The notes below the pieces were generated by a model. That model did not search any database. It was not told the origin of the DNA and saw only the letters and a list, made by a program, of their open reading frames with translations. Both the position numbers and the translations under genes were made by a program. Positions 19,081 to 27,711 of a DNA stretch of 64,000 bases are shown here, piece after piece. This DNA is from JANOYJ01 sp963792485 (GTDB lineage: Bacteria > Pseudomonadota > Alphaproteobacteria > Rhizobiales > Rhizobiaceae): positions 62,001 through 126,000 of the forward strand of contig CAWBWL010000001.1 of the NCBI GenBank assembly GCA_963792485.1. The letters run 5' to 3'. The stretch's first letter is position 1, and each line of letters starts with the position of its first letter.

Positions 19081-19852
19081 ATGTTGGATTTTACGCTCGA
19101 AAAATATGAGATGATTGTCCGCGCTGCGCTCGAGGCCGGATACAGTATGTTCCCGGTCAGTGACTGGGCAGACTTGCCGCAATCGCAGCGCCTTGGCGTG
19201 ATGATGCGCCATGATGTCGACCGCCGCCCGCAGAACGCCCTCGCCATGGCGCAGCTTGAGCACAGCCTTGGGGTGCGCAGCACCTATTATTTCCGCATCC
19301 TGCCCTGCGCCTTCGTGCCGCAAATCATTACGGCCATTGCCGCGACTTGGCCATGAGATCGGCTATCATTACGAAGACTGGCACCTGGCAAAGCGCGATC
19401 CGGCAAAAGCAATCGCGCTGTTTGAGTCCCATCTTGCCCGCCTGCGCGAACTTGCGCCTGTGCGGTCCATCGCCATGCATGGCAGCCCGCTGTCGCGCGA
19501 AAACAACATGAATATCTGGAAGCACTTTCCCTACGCCAAGTCCGGCGTCAACGACGCCATATTGTCGTTTGACTATAGCGGCTATGTCTTCTTCACCGAT
19601 TCCGGCCGCACATTCGGGCCTTCCAGCGCCAATTTGCGTGATTATCTGGGCGATGCGCAAACCGTGCCGGATGTGCGCACATCTGATGAACTGGCCGCAT
19701 GGCTGGGCAAACGTCCGGCAGAGCGCGTCCAGATCAATGTGCACCCCGAGCGCTGGAACCCTCCGGGACTGGCTTGGGCCAGGCAATGGGCCCTGGACTT
19801 GGCTGCCAACACCGCCAAACGCGGCCTGAAACTCGTGCGCGGCAGCCGCTGA
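19081..19852 (+). pseudogene. Polysaccharide deacetylase-like protein, one frameshift
   Basis: About 257 codons from ATG 19081, which has GGAG upstream. Motif 1 of NodB-type deacetylases, with metal-binding Asp and His, reads MRHDVDRRP near residue 41. The frame changes near 19345-19350 (CGACTTGG), after which GHEIGYHYEDW (the His-x(3)-His motif 2) and VQINVHPERWNPPGL follow. The enzyme class removes N- or O-acetyl groups from glycans using a divalent metal. Its stop overlaps the start of the next gene (TGATG). Placement beside a sugar amidotransferase operon fits modification of a polysaccharide building block. Confidence 0.75.
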
Positions 19853-21783
19853 TGCGATGCGCACCGAGCCGTTTGTGTTGGATCCTCACAATTTTTGCGA
19901 TGGTTTTCCTTGTGGGTCTTGCTGGCCGGATAACCGGTTCCAACGCCATCGCCGCGTCCCCAGACACATGTGAAGCAATGACACCCCTGCCTTTTGCAGG
20001 CCGGGCGAGCGGCCAGGACGCATGGCAGCTTCTGCATGCGGGCGGCGCCTATTGTGTCAAGTCCGGCGGGCAGATGATTTTAACGGATGACGTTATCCCG
20101 CTCTCGGTGGAGCGTTTGGGAGAGAGGTTGATCATCGCCGGCCGCCGCCGCATTTCAGGGCATTTGGCCATCCTGTCCGTATCCGGGAATGACGAGCCAA
20201 GAGCACTCGAAATGACGTTCGACCAGCGCTCCAAATTGCATTTGGAAGCCATGTTTCCACTTGGCGGAAAAGTCTTTCTGCTCGCCTATGACGTCAGCCA
20301 AAACCTTCCCTCCGGCAGGCGGCGTGAGAAGCCAAGTGAGGCGCACGGTCTGTTCAGCGTCAAAATGGAGGAAAATGAAGCCAGTTTCAGCCTGATCGAA
20401 GAGAGCTTTCTGAGCGCCGGTCTGGAGGCGGGGGTTCTGACATCTGTCAATAATGGCAAAGTCTGGCTCTGCCTTGCGGCGAAATGCAGCCGATATGGTC
20501 CAGCTGTTGACGGAGCGCCGGTTCTTGAAACCAGCGCGGAAATTGCATTTCCGGGCGCAACAGCGCGGGTGATTGAGCTGGTCAGCGACGAGTTTGGCAA
20601 CGGCTTTGCGCTCGCGGGACTGGGATTGGATGACCGCACACAGCCAATGCCTGCTTCAGAGATAGCAGCCTATCATTTGTGCAACCTCACGCCAGAACCT
20701 GTGTGCACGGCCCTTGCGCGCAATGAAGTTCCCTATCGCCTGCGGCTCGAAAACGGGAAGCCGCGATGGGACGCGGCAGTCTCCCGGCGTGATGCGCAGG
20801 CACTGTTTGTCTTTGACCTCACGCGCGCGGGCTTGAACGGCGTCGCAAATTTTGCGGAAAACAATTTGGAAGGCCGGCTTGCCTGGTCGCAGTCCTATTA
20901 CCTCAACGGCTTGCTGTCGGCGCTTGAGCTTTCAGGCGACCTCGCCTACGGGGGCGCGGTTCAAACGGATATTCGCAACCGTTACCTGGCCGAAGTCGAC
21001 GAACTCGCCGCATTGATTGAACAACCCTATCCCGGTCTCCTGTCCAAGCGATACAGTCTGGACCGGGAGCCTGTCGTGTCCCTGTTGCACAATGCGCGCA
21101 TCTTCAAGGCAATCTGGCGAGGTTTCCCGATCCTCGATGCTCAATTGCGTCAAAGATTTCAGGGACTGAACCTTGGCGCATCGCACAATGATGACGCATT
21201 CGAATTCTTTGGAGAGGCCAGGGGGCTTGCCGTCGCCATCGTCAAGAAACACATGCCGTTCTGGGCGGACGGAGCTGACCTTCCGTGGAACGCGCGCTCA
21301 GCCTGGATTGAGGGCATTGCATGGAGCCCTGACCCTGATGGCGAGAGCAGGACCGTTGCCGCAAGTCTGGCGCAGGACTTCATCACCGGCGCCTTGAGAG
21401 ATAAGCCGGACAAATGGCCCTATGCCGCCGGAAACCTTTCCCCAGGATGGACAGCCAAGGACAATGTGTCAGCGAACACGCCCGTGTTCGCCGGCGACAC
21501 ATCCAATCCGAACGGCGCGCACATCTCCTACCGCTCCATGGATGGTCTCGCATTGCTCGCCGCCTTCCGCGCGGGTCTGGTTGAGGACAAGGACGGCGTA
21601 ACAGCCTATCTTGCAGGTCTGGTTGAGCGCGGCCTGCTCTACCCCTTTGTCAATGAAGAGTTTCACCGGCTCGGGAACGCGCGCGCGATACCGTTTTCCG
21701 CCAGCCGCTTCTACGCCCGCGCCAGCCTGCCTTGGGAAATTGGAAATATGCCCTGGTCGCTGATGTCACTGCCTGATGGGTGA
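19852..21783 (+). CDS. Large secreted protein of unknown function
   Basis: The product has 643 residues from ATG 19852, overlapping the deacetylase stop. The signal sequence has a hydrophobic core at residues 10-26 (WILTIFAMVFLVGLAG) and a likely cleavage near ASNAIAA-S. The mature protein has a beta-rich N-terminal half followed by an alpha-helical half with Trp/Asn/Gly motifs (FWADGADLPWNARSAW, YPFVNEEFHRLGNARAIPF) that recalls alpha/alpha-toroid glycan-active proteins, but I cannot place it in a family. The frame is intact, unlike its neighbours. Coupling to the deacetylase suggests a role in processing or export of the same glycan. Confidence 0.7.
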   Translation: MRCAPSRLCWILTIFAMVFLVGLAGRITGSNAIAASPDTCEAMTPLPFAGRASGQDAWQLLHAGGAYCVKSGGQMILTDDVIPLSVERLGERLIIAGRRRISGHLAILSVSGNDEPRALEMTFDQRSKLHLEAMFPLGGKVFLLAYDVSQNLPSGRRREKPSEAHGLFSVKMEENEASFSLIEESFLSAGLEAGVLTSVNNGKVWLCLAAKCSRYGPAVDGAPVLETSAEIAFPGATARVIELVSDEFGNGFALAGLGLDDRTQPMPASEIAAYHLCNLTPEPVCTALARNEVPYRLRLENGKPRWDAAVSRRDAQALFVFDLTRAGLNGVANFAENNLEGRLAWSQSYYLNGLLSALELSGDLAYGGAVQTDIRNRYLAEVDELAALIEQPYPGLLSKRYSLDREPVVSLLHNARIFKAIWRGFPILDAQLRQRFQGLNLGASHNDDAFEFFGEARGLAVAIVKKHMPFWADGADLPWNARSAWIEGIAWSPDPDGESRTVAASLAQDFITGALRDKPDKWPYAAGNLSPGWTAKDNVSANTPVFAGDTSNPNGAHISYRSMDGLALLAAFRAGLVEDKDGVTAYLAGLVERGLLYPFVNEEFHRLGNARAIPFSASRFYARASLPWEIGNMPWSLMSLPDG

Positions 21784-21994
21784 GGAGGCATACAGGCGGA
21801 AGGCATCTCCCTGCCCCTTGTGGGGTGGGATGAGGCGCTCAGAGGTCTGCGCAGACGCCGCCAACACCAAGGACCGCCATGCTGAGGGGCCGTAGGCGGG
21901 CGAGACCTGCGGCTCGTCACGGGAGTGGCGCGGGCGCATCCCGTGACGTCGAGGGACGCCAGTGTAGGATAAAACCAGGCCGGGAAGTCACAAA
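21784..21994. other. Intergenic region with a 10-bp stem hairpin
   Basis: No gene seen. A perfect inverted repeat, CGTCACGGGA (21915-21924) and TCCCGTGACG (21939-21948), encloses a 14-base loop. It is not followed by a T-run, so it is not a classical intrinsic terminator, but it could limit transcription out of the secreted-protein gene. A CCCCTTGTGGGG palindrome lies near 21817, a type of short GC-rich palindrome common between alphaproteobacterial genes. Confidence 0.5.
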
Positions 21995-22850
21995 AACACG
22001 AATTAACCGAGCAATATCAACGGCCCTCAAAAAATACTTATCCCACCCCTTTCATCCTGCCCCATAATCCGCCCCGTGTGTGGAAAGGCAGGGCATGTCG
22101 GATATTGACTGGAAAGGGGTGATTGAGCGGCAGTCGCGGGACTTGTTCTTTGTCATGACAGAGATGTTCTTCATGGCCGGTCTCAACAAGGGTGTGCCGG
22201 TGACGGTGCTGACGCGGCGGGTTTACCGGCGTATCTTGATCCTGCTGCGCCCGGCGGAAGCGGCGCTGCGCCGGCTGATCATCATCGCCGCGCGCGGCAT
22301 TGTGCTGAAGGTTACGCCCAGCGGCCCGTTTCCGAAGGAACTGGCGGCGAAGCTGAAGAAGATGGAGCGCGCTTCAGATGCGGCTTCAGATGCGGCTTCG
22401 GATAAAGCGGGGCGCATTCCGGTGTTCAATCTGATCGAGCCGCTCAAGCATTTCGCCCGGCCCGGCGATCGCAAGCCGTTCCAGGGCAGGCCCACCTCGT
22501 TTCCGCGCATCAGCGTTCCGGGCTGGTCCACACCGTATTTTCCGCCCGAACCGGTTCCCCTCACCGGCGAGGACCCGATCAATGCCGCGCGGCTCATCCG
22601 GCGCATTACAGCGTTCAAACACGCGCTGGCAACGCTGCCCAAACAGGCGCGGCGCTATGTGCGCTGGCGCGGCAAGATGTTACTCGAAATCCGCAAACTC
22701 ACCGCGCGCAAACGCGGCTCGCGCATCTCGACCATCCGTCCCGGCTATCCGCTGGGCCATCGCAAGAAACAGATCCATGAGGTCGACCGGGTCCTGAGCG
22801 ACTGCTGCTATTTTCTGCGCGAACTGCGCAAGGAGCAGGATACGTCTTGA
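21995..22850 (+). repeat. Dispersed duplication, copy 1 (inverted relative to copy 2 at 58 kb)
   Basis: Bases 21995-22850 match the reverse complement of about 57893-58734 almost base for base, covering ~100 bases of leader (both read AACACGAATT, then CCGAGCAATATCAA and TACTTATCCCACCCCTTTCA) and the whole reading frame. The similarity stops within the last codons: GATACGTCTTGA here and GATACCTCGTAG there both encode Asp-Thr-Ser-stop. I see no terminal inverted repeats, transposase or target-site duplication. Confidence 0.85.
22095..22850 (+). CDS. Duplicated alphaproteobacterial protein of unknown function, copy 1
   Basis: A protein of 251 residues. ATG 22095 follows AGGCAGGGC; a GTG at 22080 is also in frame. 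The N-terminal ~75 residues are helical and hydrophobic (FVMTEMFFMAGLN, then YRRILILLRPAEAALRRL), the middle is Pro-rich, and the C-terminus is basic with GHRKKQIHEVDRVLSDC. This layout matches a widespread, unnamed alphaproteobacterial family ending in DTS. A 12-base unit repeated at 22371-22404 adds Asp-Ala-Ala-Ser units missing from copy 2 (57893-58636). Function unknown; membrane association is possible. Confidence 0.75.
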   Translation: MSDIDWKGVIERQSRDLFFVMTEMFFMAGLNKGVPVTVLTRRVYRRILILLRPAEAALRRLIIIAARGIVLKVTPSGPFPKELAAKLKKMERASDAASDAASDKAGRIPVFNLIEPLKHFARPGDRKPFQGRPTSFPRISVPGWSTPYFPPEPVPLTGEDPINAARLIRRITAFKHALATLPKQARRYVRWRGKMLLEIRKLTARKRGSRISTIRPGYPLGHRKKQIHEVDRVLSDCCYFLRELRKEQDTS

Positions 22851-22987
22851 GAATTTTCGCGAACATCTTTCGCCCCGGTCCTGTCTCAGCCCGTCCGCTT
22901 GCGGACGCGGCGCTGCAAAAACGCGCCCTCACGCAATTGCGGTTTTAATTCAGTCGGTTATGAAACCCCAGTCCGGAAAACCCACAT

Positions 22988-23630
22988 ATGAATTTCATCC
23001 CCGACACCGCCATCCTCGCCCAGTTCGCGCTGGCGACCATTGTCATCACACTGACGCCCGGCCCGGACATGACCTTGTTTGTCGGGCGGGCTTTGTCGTC
23101 AGGCCGGGCGGCGGGGTTTGCGTGTTTCTTCGGCGCAACGACCGGCATTCTCATCCACACATCCTTGGTCGCGCTCGGCCTGTCGGCGCTTTTGGTCGCC
23201 GCCCCCGCCGCGTTCTGGGCATTGAAAATCGCCGGGGCCGGCTATCTCGTCTGGCTGGCCTATCAGGCGCTGCGGCATGGCTCGGCCTTTTCGCCCGCAA
23301 ACGAAAAAGGCCCGGAGCGCACGCTGGTCAAACATTGGGCAACCGGGCTTGGCATTAATCTTCTCAATCCGAAGATCATCATCTTCTTCATGACCTTCCT
23401 GCCGCAGTTCATCACCCAAGGCGATCCGCACGCCTCCGGCAAGCTGTTTTTCCTCGGGGTTCTGTTCATAATAATCGCCATTCCAATGACGATCCCGATG
23501 ATCGTAGCGGCGGATTCATTTTCCGGCGCGCTGAAGCGCAATCCGAAAGTGACGCGGATGATTGATTATCTGTTCGCCGGGGTGTTTTCCGCCTTTCGCG
23601 GTCAAGATTCTTCTGACCGAGGCGAAGTAA
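22988..23630 (+). CDS. LysE/RhtB family amino-acid exporter, frameshift near the 3' end
   Basis: An inner-membrane exporter with about six helices. The family signature TPGPDMTLFVGRALSSGRAA (residues 19-38) and the GINLLNPKIIIFFMTFLPQF block are clear. The natural ending (FAVKILLTEAK, stop at 23628-23630) is in a frame shifted by one base at CCTTTCGC (23591-23598). Without correction the frame runs to 23689 with unrelated residues. The substrate in this family is usually a neutral or basic amino acid or homoserine lactone and cannot be told from sequence. Convergent with, and slightly overlapping, the small membrane protein at 23602. Confidence 0.85.
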
Positions 23631-24081
23631 GATCATCCGCAATCCGGTCGAGCATCCGCCCGGAATTGCGCCCGGCAATCAGCCAATAGACTGATCCTCC
23701 CACCGCCCCAGCCGCCAGCGCGGCAATCATGATGCCGGAGCCCGGATTGCCAAGATTGCCGGAATTCGCCCGTACCGCCATCGCCGCAATAGCCACCGCC
23801 ATGCCACTCAACGCATGGAAAAGCCAGGAGCGGCGGCTGCCAAGTTCAGCAATAAGCGCAACCAGCATCATCGGAAAAAACGCATAGCGCGCCGCAAAAG
23901 CGCTTATGATGGGAAGCGAAAATCCCGCCGCGACGCCAAGCGGCGTCTGCAATTCCTCATCCCCCCGCACAAGTCCGCCCCAGAGCAGGAACAGGAGAAA
24001 CGCGCATGCGGCGGTGACGGCAAGAACATAGGCAACGCAGACAATGAAGAATCGGCCGATATAGGAGAAGACGCGGGTCAT
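23602..24081 (-). CDS. Small membrane protein, tandem paralogue 3
   Basis: A protein of 159 residues with four predicted helices (FFIVCVAYVLAVTAACAFLL, then hydrophobic stretches near residues 50-70, 80-100 and 110-135). The C-terminal VYWLIAGRNSGR matches AYWAVVGKLSGKW and VYWAVAGRRSGQW in the two upstream genes, showing triplication. ATG 24081 overlaps the upstream stop (ATGA). Part of a co-directional run beginning with rlmN. No family name or function recognised. Confidence 0.7.
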   Translation of the reverse strand: MTRVFSYIGRFFIVCVAYVLAVTAACAFLLFLLWGGLVRGDEELQTPLGVAAGFSLPIISAFAARYAFFPMMLVALIAELGSRRSWLFHALSGMAVAIAAMAVRANSGNLGNPGSGIMIAALAAGAVGGSVYWLIAGRNSGRMLDRIADDLTSPRSEES

Positions 24082-24551
24082 GCGCTTGCCTCTGCAATTG
24101 CGGTCGGCTTTGCCAGCTTCCATTTGCCCGACAGCTTTCCTACCACCGCCCAGTAGGCGAGCCCGCCACATAGTCCCCCAATAAGAATGGCCGCAATCAT
24201 GAAAATGTCAGCGAAGATCGTGTAATTCACCCCGCCCGAGAGCATCTGCGCAAGCAGCGCAGTTAAAAGACCTGCAATGGCAAACCAGTATTTGCGCCTT
24301 TCATTGCGGATCTCCGCCGTCACCACCGAAATCAGCCAGCCGGGCAGTCCATACATGGCCGTCATCATTGTGCCGAAAGCAAACATCATCGGAAAATCTT
24401 TGAGATAGCGTTGAAATGAGCCCCATGCGCCTTGATCGGGAAAAACCGTTGGCAGACCCATTGCAATGCAGACGACTGTCGTAGCGGTAAGGACGGCGAG
24501 CGCGTAGCCGAGTGCCATGAAGAGAAGGTGGAGAAGCAAGGGGCGGGTCAT
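24078..24551 (-). CDS. Small membrane protein, tandem paralogue 2
   Basis: A protein of 157 residues with four predicted helices. It opens MTRPLLLHLLFMALGYALAV, almost the same as HLLFMLLGYALAV in the upstream paralogue, and ends near AYWAVVGKLSGKW. ATG 24551 is 13 nt after the stop of paralogue 1. A conserved mid-protein motif, LPGWLISVVTAEIRNERR, corresponds to FPFWLVTVIIAEVRKERR upstream. Unknown function. Confidence 0.7.
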   Translation of the reverse strand: MTRPLLLHLLFMALGYALAVLTATTVVCIAMGLPTVFPDQGAWGSFQRYLKDFPMMFAFGTMMTAMYGLPGWLISVVTAEIRNERRKYWFAIAGLLTALLAQMLSGGVNYTIFADIFMIAAILIGGLCGGLAYWAVVGKLSGKWKLAKPTAIAEASA

Positions 24552-24564
24552 GTGGGGCTCACTC

Positions 24565-25050
24565 CTAAGCGGAACTGTCTTGGATGGATGGCGACTGCGG
24601 ACTGCGCCACTGGCCAGACCTGCGCCCAGCGACGGCCCAATAGACCATAACGCCACAAAACCAGCCGATGGGGATGCCGCCGAAATACACGGGCTGGGCA
24701 AGCATTTCTTGCCAACTGCCGGTGATAATGCCGACGCTGGAAACGATCAGGATCGCAGTCACAGCTCCGGCCGCTGCAAACCATCGCCAGCGCCGCTCCT
24801 TCCTCACCTCCGCGATGATGACTGTGACGAGCCAAAAGGGAAACGTCTGGATCGCTGCCAGAAAAACACCGAGTGTGAAGACCGATTGAAAATTGCGCGA
24901 GCCTGCGAGGTACCATCTCGAACCACCGAAAATCGACCTCGGACTTGCAATGCTCATGAAGACGAGTTCGACAGAAACGCAGACCAGTACCGCGAGCGCG
25001 TAACCCAGGAGCATGAAAAGGAGGTGGACATCAAAGGGGCGAAAACTCAT
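24565..25050 (-). CDS. Small membrane protein, tandem paralogue 1
   Basis: A protein of 161 residues with four predicted helices, the first of three tandem paralogues. MSFRPFDVHLLFMLLGYALA opens it and VYWAVAGRRSGQW closes the last helix. The start codon overlaps the rlmN stop (ATGA at 25047-25050), so expression is probably coupled to rlmN. The conserved IIAEVRKERRWRW loop suggests a cytoplasmic charged turn between helices 2 and 3. No recognised family. Confidence 0.7.
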   Translation of the reverse strand: MSFRPFDVHLLFMLLGYALAVLVCVSVELVFMSIASPRSIFGGSRWYLAGSRNFQSVFTLGVFLAAIQTFPFWLVTVIIAEVRKERRWRWFAAAGAVTAILIVSSVGIITGSWQEMLAQPVYFGGIPIGWFCGVMVYWAVAGRRSGQWRSPQSPSIQDSSA

Positions 25051-26274
25051 TCCTCCCCATGCCCCGCAATCATCATCGCCTCAAACGCGATCCGGTCGGT
25101 TTTCCGCATCCGCTCGGACTCGCTCTTCAACTGCCCGCAAGCCGCCAGAATGTCCCGGCCCCTCGGCGTGCGGATCGGCGAGGCGTAGCCGGCCTGGTTG
25201 ATGTAATCGGCGAATTTCTCGATCTGCGCCCAGCTGGAGCACTCATAGTTCGAGCCCGGCCATTTGTTGAACGGGATGAGATTGATCTTGGCCGGAATGC
25301 CCTTCAAGAGTTTGACCAGCTGTTTGGCGTCTTCCAGCGTGTCATTGACGCCCTTCAGCATCACATACTCAAATGTAATGCGCCGTGCATTGGAGAGATT
25401 GGGATAGGCGCGGCAGGCTTCGAGCAATTCGGCGATCGGGTATTTCTTGTTGATCGGCACCAGAACATCACGCAATTCGTCGCGCGTCGCATGCAGCGAA
25501 ACCGCCAGCATCACGCCGGTTTCCCTGCCGATCTCGCTTATCATCGGCACAACGCCAGACGTCGAAAGCGTGATGCGGCGCTTGGACAGCGCCAGCCCGT
25601 CGCCGTCGGAAAACAGAAGCAGGGCGTCGCGGACATTGTCATAATTATACAGCGGCTCGCCCATGCCCATCATGACAATGTTTGACACAAGCCGCCCCTC
25701 AGACGGCACAATCGCCCCGGCGGGCGTGTCGCGCTGCGGGAAATCGCCGAGCCGGTCGCGCGCGACGAGCAGCTGCGAAACGATCTCCTCACTGGTCAAA
25801 TTCCGCACCAGCTTCTGCGTGCCGGTATGGCAGAAAGTGCAGGTCAGCGTGCAGCCGACCTGGCTTGAAATGCACAGCGTGCCGCGCCCTTCTTCGGGAA
25901 TATAGACTGTCTCGATTTCAACGGGCCGACCTGCTCCGCGCGAAGGAAACCGGAACAGCCATTTGCGCGTGCCGTCATTGGAGATCTGCTCCTCGACGAT
26001 CTCAGGCCTGCAAATCGTGAAATGCTCCGCAAGCTTGGCCGTCAATTCCTTGGAGATATTGCGCATATCCGCAAAATCCGACACGCCGCGCACATAAAGC
26101 CAGTGCCAAAGCTGCTGCACCCGCATCTTGGTCTGGGCCTGCAGGAATGCCAATGCCGGCCAAAGCCTCGCCGAGTTGCGCGCGCGTGAGACCAATCAGC
26201 GACGGCTTTTCGGTGAGGGGCGGGCGAAGGGCTTCGCGCGCCGCTGGTTCAGTCAGATCAAGTGTAACGCTCAT
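25047..26274 (-). CDS. rlmN: Dual-specificity 23S rRNA/tRNA adenine-C2 methyltransferase, one frameshift
   Basis: Radical-SAM enzyme methylating A2503 of 23S rRNA and A37 of some tRNAs. The [4Fe-4S] ligands appear in CTLTCTFCHTG, with SSQVGC before it and VMMGMGEPLYNYDNV after it; the C-terminal catalytic Cys lies in RDILAACGQL. The N-terminus (MSVTLDLTEPAAREAL to IGIPAG) is in another frame, joined to QTKMRVQQLWHWLYVRG by an indel at about 26138-26142 (CTGCAGGC). With the shift corrected the protein has ~408 residues, normal for alphaproteobacteria. As this gene is broadly conserved and strongly selected, a consensus error is the likely cause. Confidence 0.93.
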
Positions 26275-26359
26275 GGGATCGCCAAATTGTTTGGCGCGGC
26301 TTTATCAGCAAACTTGGTGAAGGTCACCCAAAACGTCGGCGCCGCAATAGTCCTGACCG

Positions 26360-26863
26360 CTACTTGCACACCTTGATCGCCTCAAGCGCCTTGGAAATGC
26401 CCTTCAGCGAATAGGTATAGTTCGTCGCGGTGCCGCGCTTGGACGTGGCGGCGACGGACATGGCCTTGCCGGTTTTCATCGCGGAAATCAGCAGCGGCTC
26501 CTCGGCGGCGTTTTCCATCCAGGCGGACTTGCCCGAAGTGAACAGCGAGAAACTCTTGGCGTCGATGGTGAGCGTAACTTTGGTATTGGCCTTCAGCTCA
26601 TAGCCGGCCATGAATTGCGGCTCGAACGAAACATTCTGTCCGGGCTTCTGGCTGACCAGAAAGAAATTGTCGCCATGATCGACCGCGTCCGGCTTCTTGG
26701 TTTGCGGCACAGTCAGCACATAACAAACCTTGCCGCCGCCAGACACATAACTATAGGCGCCCCAGGCCTGATATTTGCCGATCTGGCTCGGCGATTGCGC
26801 CAATGCGGAGCCGGCGAATGCGAGAGAAACCGCAGCAGCCGCAAACAAAGATTTCATGCGCAT
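26360..26863 (-). CDS. Invasion-associated locus B (IalB) family periplasmic protein
   Basis: A protein of 167 residues with a clear signal peptide (residues 3-22, FAAAAVSLAFAGSALA, cleaved before QSPSQ). The mature part, with CYVLTVPQTKKPD, the Gly-rich turn at VSGGGK and a C-terminal Cys, fits the IalB family (PF06776) of alphaproteobacterial periplasmic proteins. First described in Bartonella invasion, it is common in free-living relatives with no proven biochemical role. ATG 26863 is chosen because AAAGGAAG lies upstream and the signal peptide starts there. Divergent from the ECF sigma gene. Confidence 0.85.
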   Translation of the reverse strand: MRMKSLFAAAAVSLAFAGSALAQSPSQIGKYQAWGAYSYVSGGGKVCYVLTVPQTKKPDAVDHGDNFFLVSQKPGQNVSFEPQFMAGYELKANTKVTLTIDAKSFSLFTSGKSAWMENAAEEPLLISAMKTGKAMSVAATSKRGTATNYTYSLKGISKALEAIKVCK

Positions 26864-27144
26864 TTTCGTTAACTTCCTTTTGCCCGCAAGGAGCATACAA
26901 GACAAAGCGCGGCTTGTGACCCTTTTCACTCAATTTTGAACCATTTCTGGTTACTGATTGGTGAATGGCGTCAAACTCTTCAATAGGCGTTCAGGTCTTG
27001 CAAGCCCCGATGATATTGCATCCCTGAAAATCACATGCTTGAAAATAACGGCGGCATTTTGACTGGGGCGGCTGACAAGCGCGGCCAAAACAGCTAAGCC
27101 TTTTCAACAAGATAACCGGATTGCATTAAGTGAGGGCAGGATAA

Positions 27145-27711
27145 GTGGAGGCGAGAGACCGTTTTGCGCAGCTCGCCGAACGTGTTGCCGCGGCCCGCGA
27201 CCGGGCAGCCTTTGCCGAGCTGTTCGATTATTTTGCGCCCCGCATCAACAGCTATTTGCAGCGCCTTGGCATGAAACAGGGCTTGGCCGAGGACCTCGCG
27301 CAGGACGTGATGCTGACGCTTTGGCGCAAGGCGCATCTGTTTGATCCGGCCAAATCCTCGCTCTCCACCTGGCTGTTCCGTGTTGCGCGCAACCGGCGGA
27401 TCGACGTTTTGCGGCGCGACCGCTCGGCGCTGATTGATCCGCTCGACCCGATCTTTCAGCCATCGGAAGTGGAGGCAGCAGACATCTCCATGGACTCCGT
27501 CACGCGCGACCAGCGGGTGCGGATCGCGATGCTGGACCTGCCGGGCGAGCAGCTCGAACTCATCAGGTTTGCGTTTTACGAGGGGCTTTCCCATTCCGAG
27601 ATCGCCGAGCGCACCAATCTGCCGCTCGGTACGGTCAAGTCCCGCATCCGCCTGGCCTTCGGACGTTTGCGCAAAATCATCAGCAATGACGAGCAAGTGG
27701 ACGTGGGTTAA
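27145..27711 (+). CDS. ECF RNA polymerase sigma factor (RpoE-like)
   Basis: A protein of 188 residues. Region 2 has LAEDLAQDVMLTLWRKAHLF and WLFRVARNRRIDVLRRD (residues 46-93), and region 4 has LSHSEIAERTNLPLGTVKSR (residues 151-170), typical of group 4 sigma factors. GTG 27145 follows AGGGCAGGAT. No anti-sigma gene lies beside it; the next gene, convergent and overlapping by 4 nt, encodes a DUF1232 protein. IalB is transcribed divergently 280 bases away and could be a target. The closest types in the family pair with ChrR zinc anti-sigma factors, so the partner may lie elsewhere. Confidence 0.9.
   Translation: MEARDRFAQLAERVAAARDRAAFAELFDYFAPRINSYLQRLGMKQGLAEDLAQDVMLTLWRKAHLFDPAKSSLSTWLFRVARNRRIDVLRRDRSALIDPLDPIFQPSEVEAADISMDSVTRDQRVRIAMLDLPGEQLELIRFAFYEGLSHSEIAERTNLPLGTVKSRIRLAFGRLRKIISNDEQVDVG

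Noticed and set aside
22699..22932. Minus-strand frame matching a plus-strand frame at 57844-58044
   Set aside because: The match exists only because both are shadows of the duplicated gene; their upstream parts differ.
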